Part shown: in pieces, positions 1 through 9,596 of the stretch
Numbering within the stretch: the first letter of the stretch is position 1
How the letters are laid out: each line of letters begins with the position of its first letter
From: Byssothecium circinans
Taxonomy: Eukaryota; Ascomycota; Dothideomycetes; Pleosporales; Massarinaceae
Assembly (NCBI GenBank): GCA_010015675.1
Contig: ML976982.1
Coordinates: forward strand, 637,341-701,340
DNA length: 64,000 nt
Direction of reading: 5' to 3'
Translations under genes and position numbers: made by a program
Notes under the pieces: generated by a model
Seen by the model: the letters and a program-made list of their open reading frames with translations, nothing else
What the model was told of the DNA's origin: nothing
Databases searched by the model: none

Positions 1-651
1 GATAGCTGCAAGTGCAGCCTCAATTGAGCTCATATTGATAGAGTTGTCGTGTATTGAACTTTGGTGGCTATCGCGATTTTGGTGTTCGGAGCGGGCGTTA
101 CGCCGTCCCGGGCGTTACGCCGTCACGCAGGGTAGGGAAACGTTCGATTTTGTGGCCTTTTCCAGGGTTGGAGTGTATTGATGAGGTGGAGGGTGTTTCT
201 GAGGGTGAGGAGGGCGGCAATATAGACTTGGACGAGTCGAAGGAGATGGTTGGGACGAAATTAGTTGAAGTATCGTCTGCTTGAAGAGGTTGAAGGGCAA
301 GATGGAGGCAAATGAAGTAGTGACCGCTTGCTATGGAGATATTGTATTGTTGCGAGGCAACATGCCGCATGTTGTAAGAACAAGATGCATGGCGGACATT
401 TCGCGATTGCACTTCATCCTAGCGACAATAACATTAATAGAATTCCTTGTTTATTTCTTCACACTATCCAAAAAATGCTTAGGCACAAATATCTGTAGTC
501 GCGCAAGCTAATATAGGCGGTACAAAGCACTGATCAACCCACGGGCTACCTTTCTGAACATCGATCCTTGCAAAGCTTGACTAGGTAGGTGGCAGAGCAT
601 GGTCCACATGATCACTGCATGCATTTGTTCAACCAGCTATTGTTATCAAAT
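1..651. other. No gene recognised (left edge)
   Basis: Open frames here are short, lack homology I can recognise and overlap on both strands. The segment lies downstream of the minus-strand transglycosylase gene and probably contains its 3' untranslated region. Confidence 0.5.
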
Positions 652-2175
652 TCAGTCGCTCAGTAGGTCAACGCCAACACCCCTCAAAGCACCAACAGCC
701 CACTCGGGGTACTTGCTCTTGTCATCGTAGAGCTTTCCGAAGAATTCCTTCAAGAAAGCTGGATACCTATCTTCAATGACAGCTTGCCGAACCTTCTTCA
801 TCAAGTTGAGCTGGTAGTACACATTGTGCATGGTAAGGAGATGTGCACCGACCGTTTCCTTCGACGTGGTGTGGTAAATATAGGCACGGGTGATGCCTAG
901 CCCACGATCTTCTTGCGACCGGCAACATGTGCATTGACAACCTTCTTCGATGGGCCCAAAATCTTCCGAGTAGACAGCATTTCGCAGATTGAGTACGCCT
1001 CGAGCGGTGATGGCGTTTCCGAAGCGCTGCATCATGTTAATAATTCTCCTTGTGATTCTAGAATCGTGTGGGACGTACAGCGGTTCTTGTGGGCCAAACA
1101 CAATCGAACATGTCTGCTCCCAGAGCTACAGAGACGACCAAATCTTCCGGATAACCCTGCCAAAGTTAGCAAAGGCCAATTCAAGATTTGAACCACTTGC
1201 CACACCCATCACATATCGTGGCTTCTTTTCCGGCAGCAGTCCTGTACAAGTATCCACGACCTTACAATACTCGTCCTTCGCTTCGCCACCCGACAAGCCT
1301 CCGATGGCAATGCCTGGCGTATCTCGAGCTACCATTTCCGTTGTGCACTCGCGTCTAAGGTCGAGATCTAGGCCTCCTTGTATGATGCAAAAGAGGTTCT
1401 GCCTTTCGGGGTACTTGTGTGCCTGTATACACCTGTCGAGCCATCGCACAGAGCGATCCATAGCCTCTTTCATTCGCGCAAGGTCTGGCGAGGTTGTCGC
1501 GATGACATCGTCGAGCTGCATAATGATATCGGAGCCGATGGAATTCTGGAGAGATATCGAGTGCTCGGGGGTGAGAAGCATGGGGCTACCGTCGTGTGGG
1601 CTCAGAAACCGCACGCCCTCTTCGGTGACTTTGGCAAGTTTGAGCAGCGATACCATCTGGAAGCTGACTTCGGAGTCAGCTACGGCGCGTTCATGAACGA
1701 AATTGGAGGGGTCACCCACCCACCACTATCTGCAGCAGTCAGCATATAGCTTCAGTACCAGATCATTCTCGTTGCAAGCACCTGTGAGTAGATTGTGTGG
1801 CCATGCTTGGAACTTATGCGCCCCGCCGATCACGTCCAGTGTTGCTTGTCCTGGCTTAAGGCCTCTCCCAATTGTCAGATTCAGTACAAGAGCAGACTTG
1901 GAGTCTTGCCTACAAATGATATGTGTTATTTAGGCATAACCGGCATCCTTGATCTTCGAGCTGCTCCGGCGTGAGACCTTTGAGTGAGGCCTGGGTGGCT
2001 ACGGGCATGAAGATTGGAAGTGAAACGGGGCCATGAGGGAGGTGGAGCGTCGCGGCACGGGCTTTGGTGACCTGGCCATGTTAGCCATAATTTCTAATGT
2101 AGCAGAGAGAAAACCCACAGAGCACTTGCCGAGGAGCTCAAATGTGAGCGCCGAAGGCATAGGAACCGGCGCCAT
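652..2175 (-). CDS. Queuine tRNA-ribosyltransferase catalytic subunit (TGT/QTRT1)
   Basis: This enzyme exchanges the anticodon wobble guanine of GUN tRNAs for queuine; in eukaryotes it works with a QTRT2 partner. I assemble seven exons on the minus strand: 2175-2119, 2071-1914, 1864-1782, 1729-1720, 1663-1201, 1156-1079 and 1026-652, giving 407 residues, the usual family length. All junctions keep frame. The order of motifs is right: [11 protein letters not shown] near the start, [15 protein letters not shown], the catalytic DSGGFQMV (D100), [25 protein letters not shown], the nucleophile motif [14 protein letters not shown] (D272), then the zinc ligands CxCxxC (C313, C315, C318) with a downstream His. 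The start has a good context (caccATGG); a second Met lies five residues later. Two oddities are listed separately: a 10-nt microexon and a GC-AG intron. A naive reading shows only broken open frames, so this gene is easily miscalled as a pseudogene. The exon chain is inference from motif continuity. Confidence 0.93.
1157..1200 (-). other. Probable GC-AG intron in TGT
   Basis: The intron starts GCAAGT, the classical donor of GC-AG introns, has a GCTAAC branch site and ends GGCAG (44 nt). Removing it joins MGV to GYPEDL, the expected family sequence. A GT-AG alternative starting three bases upstream (GTGGCA) also keeps frame but deletes the conserved Val and has a poor donor. Confidence 0.75.
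1720..1729 (-). other. 10-nt microexon carrying the TGT catalytic motif
   Basis: On the minus strand exon 3 ends ACAG, then the microexon ATAGTGGTGG, then exon 5 begins CTTCCAGATGG. Joined, these read T-D-S-G-G-F-Q-M-V, exactly the invariant family motif. The flanking introns are 1781-1730 (52 nt) and 1719-1664 (56 nt). Both start with GT, end with CAG and hold a CTGAC branch-site match. Skipping the microexon would either break the frame or give DSEVSFQ in place of DSGGFQ. Confidence 0.88.
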
Positions 2176-2672
2176 GGTGACGTTTGTCGGAACAATCGAT
2201 GCAAGTTGATGGAAATTCGGAACTCTCCTCGCTAAGCTTTACACTAGTGAATAAGGTGTGGTCTATGCGCCTAGCTCGCCCCACCACATGCGCTAACATC
2301 CCACCCGCTTCAACCTCAACTGCAGTCTGCCTCCCATACATCGTTGGATGGCCATTGCTTCACATGTATATTGGAATTTTGGCATTTTTTACCCTCCTTG
2401 TCAAGTTTCGGGCACCGCTATCTACAGTCCTCTGCCTCAACAAGTACCATGGTAGATCAACCTTAGATCATGTTCAGTTGCTTTCCAAAATTTGACGGGT
2501 CCAATCAATGATTGAACATTTGAAGGTTCCAAGGTTACGCGAGAGCCGCGTGATATGGATGACAATTGCCTGTGCGCAGTGTAGACCTCAACACTTTCTT
2601 TCGGGAGGGTTGCTGAGAAGCATGGTGCCACTAGTATGAAAGGCTAAGTATGTATTTCCGCCATCCCCCTCC
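2176..2672. promoter_or_regulatory. Divergent intergenic region TGT / F-box gene
   Basis: This 497-bp space separates the start codons of the minus-strand transglycosylase and the plus-strand F-box gene, so it should hold both promoters. I see no distinct motif. Confidence 0.45.
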
Positions 2673-3995
2673 ATGCATCATTCGCTCCTGCCTTTTCCCC
2701 CTTTCCCTTCTACTTCCTTGTCTTCAGTAACTCCTACCTCCAACTCGATGTCGCTGTTTAAGACAGTGGGCAACTGGTTTAGCCGACGACTTGATGGGCC
2801 CCGGCCGCGTCCACGGCCTCCGCCTCCAGCTAAAATGGTCAAAGAACTGAACCGGCGCAAACTTCTACTTCCGCCTCCCGAAATGGCACGGCCAGATCTT
2901 TACCTTTCTTGCGAAGATTCCCCCATAAGCGGATTCGATCAGTTGCCTCTCGAAATACTGCTTGCTATACTGCAAAAGCTGCCCCTGTCATCTGTGGCGA
3001 CTCTAGCGCTCACAAGTCGCCGTCTGCTTTGTACCATCAACGAAAAAACGGACACATTCGTACAGCTTCGACAGCCCGAGAACGCCTTTGAGCGCGCGAA
3101 ATTCCTCATGCTATGCGACGAACTTCATCCGAACGAGCTCATATGCTATCGATGCGGCGTCTTCCACCCCCGACCAAAATCACGAGCCGTCAAAACCTTT
3201 CGAGATGACAAGATCAAAGACTTCAAGTGCCCCAACAGCCCCAGATCCGATTCTGATCCTGTCTTGTTATTCAATTGGAGAGGATACAGGTGGGAAGTCT
3301 TCTACGGCGTCATGCGAGGCTTTCGATACTCCGCAAATCACGGGGACTTTCGTCGCCTGAACATGCATGACCATTCACATGAATGGAAATCGGATCTCAA
3401 AGCTGTCTGTGAAGGAGGTGAGCGCCTATTGCTAAAGGAGCGATATTATTGCGGCTTCAATGAACCTGGAGTCTGGCTGGACTATATGATGTACCAATTT
3501 CAATGTCCACATATCGCTTTCCATTTTACCCGGCGCACTTTCGATGCCATCCTCTCAGACGCAATGATTCAAGTCTATCGTCTCCAGCCAGGAAAGGATC
3601 CGTACGGTCTGATACACAAGACTCATCGTTGCATTGAGTGCCCTACTGAACTGGTCATCTCAGTACGTACGTGGAAGGACTTTTTCTTTCCTGGTGTCCC
3701 GCCCGAGACATTTGGTAATCCTAAATTTGTTCTCTGCATCACTCGATATATCGATGTAGGCAGTTGCAAAGCTCCAGACAGTCTCGAATGGCGTTCCTTA
3801 ACAACGCGATATCGCCTTCCAAACGACCCGCGGATATCCCCTCCAGGCGTCCGTCCAGCGCAGGGAGGGTTCGTTCGTGATTTTTCTGAGGCTCCAAAGG
3901 AGGTTTGGCCTACCATTGATGTAACGCATCGAGAGCCGATTTCCGTGCGATTCGAACGGCTCCTATCTCAGCAATATGCGGACATCATCAGTTGA
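2673..3995 (+). CDS. F-box domain protein
   Basis: A single-exon gene of 440 residues. An F-box-like segment (DQLPLEILLAILQKLPLSSV, then LALTSRRL) lies around residues 89-120. F-box proteins act as substrate adaptors of SCF ubiquitin ligases through Skp1. After it comes a Cys-containing stretch (ELICYRCGVFHPR, then FKCPNSP) common in this large, poorly characterised fungal family. The N-terminal 80 residues are Ser/Pro/Arg-rich; an in-frame Met at 2748 (MSLFKTVGNWF) is an equally plausible start. No substrate-binding repeats (WD40, LRR) are visible, so the target cannot be guessed. The F-box call is from pattern recognition; the function beyond that is unknown. Confidence 0.75.
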   Translation: MHHSLLPFPPFPSTSLSSVTPTSNSMSLFKTVGNWFSRRLDGPRPRPRPPPPAKMVKELNRRKLLLPPPEMARPDLYLSCEDSPISGFDQLPLEILLAILQKLPLSSVATLALTSRRLLCTINEKTDTFVQLRQPENAFERAKFLMLCDELHPNELICYRCGVFHPRPKSRAVKTFRDDKIKDFKCPNSPRSDSDPVLLFNWRGYRWEVFYGVMRGFRYSANHGDFRRLNMHDHSHEWKSDLKAVCEGGERLLLKERYYCGFNEPGVWLDYMMYQFQCPHIAFHFTRRTFDAILSDAMIQVYRLQPGKDPYGLIHKTHRCIECPTELVISVRTWKDFFFPGVPPETFGNPKFVLCITRYIDVGSCKAPDSLEWRSLTTRYRLPNDPRISPPGVRPAQGGFVRDFSEAPKEVWPTIDVTHREPISVRFERLLSQQYADIIS

Positions 3996-4975
3996 AGGAG
4001 GATTCACCGCCCTCTTTACCATGGCCTCCAGCTTTTACATCTCTTTCCACATCGGTATAAGACCGGAACCCTACGGCCTTGATTACTCTATGCATCACGG
4101 ATCCCATCAGGATCCTCTTCGCGCCCCCACACGTATAGTCTCTGTTTTTGTCGATATCTCATTGCTCCATGTTGGAAAAAGCGTTGCTAAATTTCTGCTC
4201 TATATACTTCATCTGTACCGACTTGATTCTAAAAGACGATCTCTGCTCCGTCCCCATGGTACAAATCAATTTAGAGGGAAAGAGGGTCTAATTTTCTCGC
4301 AGAAATAGTCTTAACTCACGAAATTGAACATTTGATCCAACCGTATGTGCCCTGACAGCCATCACATTGCACAGCCTCTCCTTTACACTTTTCGCCTACT
4401 CCCACTCTCCCTCAAAACATCACCTGAATTTTCAAAGCGAGATAATCGAAAGGTTGGAAAGCGCATCTGGACTACTTCCAGATGCCTCGGATCAAATCGG
4501 TACCTACGATTGGCAGTCACCTAGAGTACTGGCACCGCGACCGCGATATACCATCGCCAGTATAGCGGAGGTGTCTTCACGCGAGCATTCTTATCGGAGC
4601 CAAAGCATGGAATCAGCTTAGTAATCATGGGTTAAGAAGGAGGGTTATAAATTACATACCACCGCTCTCATGGAGCAGAGAAAGTCGGCACCAAGGTAGA
4701 AACTAAAAGGTAGCTTTTCTACATGAATGGTCTGCATAACTCTGCCAGAGTTCTGGCGGGGACTTCAACACGGGTGATACTGCCGGCTTTTACAGCCCCA
4801 CGAGAGCCCACGAGGGCCACCGGTACGGAAGTGGAGACCTGCATGACAACGGCAGGGGTTCAGCCCTATACCCACTAAAACAACCGTCATCTCAACTCAA
4901 CATCCTTTCATCACCACCACGCTGAGACTGTCTCCCACGCAAACAAACGCGTCTTTACGCGACAAACACGCCCAA
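3996..4975. other. Intergenic, upstream of HOS3
   Basis: About 980 bp between two plus-strand genes. Short open frames (for example around 4367-4621) have no recognisable features. The last 100 bp are rich in CA/TC, as in fungal leaders. It probably holds the HOS3 promoter. Confidence 0.4.
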
Positions 4976-7900
4976 ATGCAGCCCAACACCCGGCCAGGGG
5001 TCTCGTTCGGTGGCAGAGCCTCTGGCAGCGCGGCCAGCAACGGCTCGCCGCGCCCGTCAACAAACAATGACGCGAATGCAAAGCTCCTTTCGCAGTCGCT
5101 CAAACGCATGTCTCTCCACACGGCTGCTGCCAATACCCCGCTACCGCAGTCTCCCGCTCTGCATTCTCACCGCCTTCCCTCCGATGCCCATCGCATTCCG
5201 TCTTCACCTGGCTTTGCGCCCTACCGAAGCTCCAGCCGCGCCAGCCTGAGTCGATCTTCCTCCCCCGCCCCCTCTCTCCGCAAGAAGTCGTCCACTGCGT
5301 CTCTACGAGGAGACATGCCCAGTTCGCCGCGACCGTCGGCTTCACGAAGGAGCTCATTCATCCCGAACATGCCGTCGCCTGGGTTGGTGAAGCCTAGCAG
5401 TCCCCTAGTGCCACAGATGGAAGAAAAACCGCCGCTACGAGCCTGCGATATTGCTGAGGAGTATTTCAAGAAAGAGCTTGCATTGCATGATGGTATGGCT
5501 GGTGCAGTGAGTGCGGGGACCATCGTCATCATCCACGACCAATGCTACGGCCACCGATATGCCCGGCCGAAGACTACCAAGTCCACGCTGAATACTATCA
5601 TGGAGCGTCCAGAGCGGATGCTTGCAAGCGTGCGCGGCGTATCGGCAGCATATGTACGTCTGGGCGAGCGACATGCCGAAGGCAACAATGCCCCGCAACC
5701 AAACCACAGCCCGTCCGAGCGCATACCGTTCAAGATCCGCAAGACGTCGCGAGCCGTTGACCTGACCTCGGCCGTCGTCACGAATGTACACGGCACGAAA
5801 TGGATGGAAGAGTTCAAGACCCTGTGCGAGACCGCAGAGCAGAAGCTGGCATCAACAGGAAAAGAGCTTGCACGCGATGCGCCAACAATTCCTGGACAGC
5901 CTTCGAAGACCGCCTTCCATCCGATGGATCTATATCTCTGCTCAGAATCTCTCAGCGCCATTCAGGGTGCGCTCGGCGGCGTATTAGACGCGGTAGATGC
6001 AGTCTTTACGGGCTCCGAGTTGGATAACGGAGTGTCACGAGCTTTCGTCTGCATCCGTCCGCCTGGCCATCATTGTTCCTCTGATTGGCCATCTGGATTC
6101 TGCTGGATAAATAACGTTCATGTCGGCATCGAGCACGCCATGGCAAATTATGGTCTGACGCATGCAGCCATCATCGACTTTGATCTGCATCACGGAGACG
6201 GCTCGCAAGACATCACATGGGAGCGCAACAAGAAGGTCAACGCCATGCGCAAGAACACACCAAACTGGAAGAAGACGTCAATTGGATACTTCAGCTTGCA
6301 CGACATCAATTCATTCCCATGCGAAGAGGGCGACGACGAGAAGGTACGAGCAGCTAGTTTATGTGTAGAGAATGCGCATGGGCAGTCAGTATGGAACGTA
6401 CACCTCGAAACTTGGTCGACTCCGGAAGAGTTTTGGCAAATTTACGAAGACAAGTACTTGATTCTTCTTGAGAAGACTCGGAAGTACCTCAAGTTCCACA
6501 CGGACCGACTGCGCAAATCACCGAATCACCCTGCTCCGAAAGCTGCCATATTCATCTCCGCAGGTTTTGATGCTAGCGAGCACGAGACTTCGGGAATGCA
6601 GAGACATACGGTTAACGTGCCGACCGAGTTCTATGCTCGCTTTACTCGGGACGTGGTACGACTCGCTGAAGAGGCGGATACTGGTGTGAATGGCCGCATC
6701 ATCTCGGTCCTTGAAGGAGGATATAGCGACAGAGCGCTGTCTAGTGGCGTTCTCAGTCATCTTAGCGGTCTCTGTGATGGACAGGTGTGGACCGAGCAAT
6801 CCAAGCCATCAAAAGGATTAGCGTTCAACCTGCAACAACAAATGAGCAACTTGAGCATGTATGACGGCGATGCCTCTGTGTCGTCTACACCCCCTGAACC
6901 AATTCTCCTCGAGTATGACCCGAAATGGTGGCATATTTCGCGACTGGAGGAATTGGAGAACCTTGTGACACCACCAGCATACGTTGCACCAAAGAAAGTG
7001 CGAACCGGACCAGCGGCACATTTCTCTTCTCCTACACAGTCGTTCACCGCCAAAGTCGTTGATCCCACCAAGGTCAACCGAAGCTTGTCCGGAAGGTTCC
7101 ATTCCGCAAGCCCTTCAAGAGCACCGACACCGCCTCCACCAGAAGTTGACTGGGCTACGGCTACGCACGCTTTGAGTAGATTGCTTATTCCATCGGATCG
7201 TCAGACACGGAGTTTCATGGCTGAGGATTTGGCTGAGCCCAAAGTGAAGAAAGAGAAACCTGCGCCGACACTGAACTCTGTCCATGTCGATCCTTCTGGA
7301 CGACAATTGCGAGGCAGGAAGCCTGTGACTTCTTATGTTGAGCCACGGTCCGATGATGAGACGTCTTCTGTTCGTAACGAGTCACGATCAAGCCGAAGGC
7401 AGACTATTGCAGACTTCCCACTTGCTACCACCGAAACGACCGAGTCCAAGCGAACCCCTTCACGGCGCATGAGCATCGCCTCGAGCGTCAGCTCTATCGC
7501 ACCGGAACGGAGTGTTAGCCGTGCTTCTAGCATTGTGCCGCCTGGTCGCCGGAGCGCTACACCCGGACTGGCGGCGAGTGGAGTACCCGTGAAGAAAGCT
7601 CGAGGGACCACCACCGCTGCATCTCGAATGCCTCGCAACCCACCACCGGTACCATCTATGCCTACTCAATACCAGGTATCCAAAGACCAGGAGAAAGAGA
7701 AGGAGAACGATATTGATCAGCTCACGTCGGATTTGAAGCGTGTCACTCTGAAGCTAGCTCCCAGAGCAGAACATGATGCTCGTGAGAAAGAAAAGGCCGC
7801 GGAAAAGAAGCCCAGGGCGGCAGCACGGAAGCCAGCTGTGCCTCGAGCGCCGAAGACTGCCACAACCAAAGCTCCTGCGCCAAAAAAGCCCGCTGGTCGA

Positions 7901-8674
7901 CCGCCGAAGGCATCGAAACTTCCATCTCCTGTCGAGCCTACTGCTGTAGTAACCTCCCCACAGCTACCACAATCGCAAGCTACCGCAGCAGCGCCCCTCG
8001 AGGAACCCAAGCCTGTCACAGTTGAGCCTACTGCGAAAATTATCGAACAGATAGCCGCCTCCGCTTCTACGCCAGGAGCACAAAGTAATCCCGTCTCCGC
8101 TGCTGAACCTGGCCGCCGCCAATCCTCTACCATTGTTGAACCTCCGACAGACCTGGTCGACATGACCATCAGCCCCGAACAGCTTCCAAAATCAGCATTC
8201 ATAACTTCCGAACCAGTCGTGCTCCCCACCTCGCCGCCGCGTCCCGACACCCCGCCTCCGCCTCCGCCAGCAGTAATACCGGAGTTCACGAGCTACAACA
8301 CTCCGCCTTTTGGGACTACGCAGCTTACGTCATCACCGCCTGCTCAAACCGGCATTCCCGCTAGCCTCACTGCACCATTACAATGGGCGGCATCGAACGC
8401 GAACGCGAACTCGGGCACTACGGCTCCTCCAACGACTATGGCCGCTCCGATATCGGCTTCTAGTCCCATGTCAAGTGTGAGACCGATGTCCGCGGCTGGT
8501 AAGAGGGGCGATCTTCCCGTGTTCTCGGCAAACGGCGTGATTCCTTTCGCATCGAATATAACCGGGGGGGCGTCGACGGGAAATAGCGCACTCGCGCCGG
8601 AGCCGAAGGTCAAGGAAGAGGAGAAGACAAAGTATGGGGATATCTGGGAGGTGCCTGACACACCTGCGCGTTGA
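4976..8674 (+). CDS. HOS3: Histone deacetylase, Hos3 type
   Basis: A single-exon gene of 1232 residues. Residues about 180-600 form an arginase/deacetylase fold: IHDQCYGHR near the start, ERPERM, the catalytic region RPPGHHCSSD (about 360), the metal site DFDLHHGDG (about 400), SAGFDASEHE (about 527) and EGGYSDRAL (about 579). These residues are intact, so an active Zn-dependent lysine deacetylase is expected. Hos3 is a fungal-specific branch of class II enzymes. The first 150 residues are Ser/Pro/Arg-rich. The tail from about 640 to the end is disordered and includes a basic AT-hook-like stretch (KKPAGRPPK, about 970) and poly-Pro. The last residues (KYGDIWEVPDTP) look conserved rather than random, which supports the frame across a run of G near 8567. 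The tail may target the enzyme to DNA, but that is inference. Confidence 0.92.
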   Translation: MQPNTRPGVSFGGRASGSAASNGSPRPSTNNDANAKLLSQSLKRMSLHTAAANTPLPQSPALHSHRLPSDAHRIPSSPGFAPYRSSSRASLSRSSSPAPSLRKKSSTASLRGDMPSSPRPSASRRSSFIPNMPSPGLVKPSSPLVPQMEEKPPLRACDIAEEYFKKELALHDGMAGAVSAGTIVIIHDQCYGHRYARPKTTKSTLNTIMERPERMLASVRGVSAAYVRLGERHAEGNNAPQPNHSPSERIPFKIRKTSRAVDLTSAVVTNVHGTKWMEEFKTLCETAEQKLASTGKELARDAPTIPGQPSKTAFHPMDLYLCSESLSAIQGALGGVLDAVDAVFTGSELDNGVSRAFVCIRPPGHHCSSDWPSGFCWINNVHVGIEHAMANYGLTHAAIIDFDLHHGDGSQDITWERNKKVNAMRKNTPNWKKTSIGYFSLHDINSFPCEEGDDEKVRAASLCVENAHGQSVWNVHLETWSTPEEFWQIYEDKYLILLEKTRKYLKFHTDRLRKSPNHPAPKAAIFISAGFDASEHETSGMQRHTVNVPTEFYARFTRDVVRLAEEADTGVNGRIISVLEGGYSDRALSSGVLSHLSGLCDGQVWTEQSKPSKGLAFNLQQQMSNLSMYDGDASVSSTPPEPILLEYDPKWWHISRLEELENLVTPPAYVAPKKVRTGPAAHFSSPTQSFTAKVVDPTKVNRSLSGRFHSASPSRAPTPPPPEVDWATATHALSRLLIPSDRQTRSFMAEDLAEPKVKKEKPAPTLNSVHVDPSGRQLRGRKPVTSYVEPRSDDETSSVRNESRSSRRQTIADFPLATTETTESKRTPSRRMSIASSVSSIAPERSVSRASSIVPPGRRSATPGLAASGVPVKKARGTTTAASRMPRNPPPVPSMPTQYQVSKDQEKEKENDIDQLTSDLKRVTLKLAPRAEHDAREKEKAAEKKPRAAARKPAVPRAPKTATTKAPAPKKPAGRPPKASKLPSPVEPTAVVTSPQLPQSQATAAAPLEEPKPVTVEPTAKIIEQIAASASTPGAQSNPVSAAEPGRRQSSTIVEPPTDLVDMTISPEQLPKSAFITSEPVVLPTSPPRPDTPPPPPPAVIPEFTSYNTPPFGTTQLTSSPPAQTGIPASLTAPLQWAASNANANSGTTAPPTTMAAPISASSPMSSVRPMSAAGKRGDLPVFSANGVIPFASNITGGASTGNSALAPEPKVKEEEKTKYGDIWEVPDTPAR

Positions 8675-9596
8675 TGATCTTATATCTCTTTTTGCCGACA
8701 AGCGGGGAACTGTCCCGTCTCTTTTGTGGAACCTTTTTGGATAGGGTTTGGATTACTAGACGCTTTTCCTTGGTTGTTTAGGAAAGAAGCGATAGGGTTG
8801 GATTACACACCAGGACCGATGATGTGCTCTCCCACTTTTGTATATAGTGTTTGTAATATTGGGCCTTTTCAAGGCACTTTTCCTTTTTCCCAACTTTTTA
8901 TTTCCTTCTGGGGCTGTAGGGCGGGGTTACAGTTAGAGTGGTTTTTTTTAGTGATACCCTGTTTGTGGAGACGGAAGGAAAGGCTTGTGGGATAGGTTTG
9001 GGGTTAGGCTAAAGATGGGCTGGGGTGGTTGGTGCTGAATGTTATGATGTTTCTTGAGTGAAGTTTTGACTGCGTTGGTTGTGCGATGTGATGTGAGGTG
9101 TGCGGAGAAGAGATAGAGTAATACTATTAGCTAAAGTGGTGAGGTATAAACAGCCGTCAGATGATAGTATTAGCGTGAAGGTGGTTTAGGATGGTAGGTA
9201 AGGTAGAGTAGTTAACTTCAACTCTTTCAGCCCTTTGCTTAGGTACGAAAACCTTTGTATTGTAAGGTAAAAACACCCTACAGCCACTGCCTATCCGATA
9301 TTTCCTGGAAAGAATCCTAAATGTGATAATTCTAAGTCTGTACCTTCTGACCAGTATAAGGCACTGTCTCTGCCTTGGATGATCTTAACAGGGTATCTTT
9401 TGAGAATTGTAATGGAAAAGTGCCTTCCCAGCGAAAATCTGGACGCATATTGGTTCCTCGAAGGTTGATGATTCGGATTATACTCTATTGGGACTAGTTT
9501 AGATCACGTGTAAAGGCGTTATCGGCGCGGCGATTCGCGTCCACGGGCATCTATCTCCATCCCATTTTCATCTTCATCCATCACCATTAATTCAAG
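8675..9596. other. Intergenic, HOS3 3' side and aminopeptidase promoter
   Basis: This 922-bp stretch is T/G-rich just after HOS3, as expected for a 3' untranslated region. I see no coding sequence. The last 60 bp (TCATCTTCATCC-like pyrimidine tract before ATG) resemble a leader. Confidence 0.4.

Noticed and set aside
1186..1200. tRNA B-box-like GGTTCAAATC
   Set aside because: It lies inside a transglycosylase intron and has no matching A-box or cloverleaf nearby.
652..1719. Transglycosylase pseudogene with frameshift
   Set aside because: All apparent breaks coincide with valid introns; the spliced protein is complete.
7717..8289. 190-codon minus-strand frame inside HOS3
   Set aside because: Antisense shadow of the Pro/Ala-rich tail; composition is Gly/Ser/Val low complexity.
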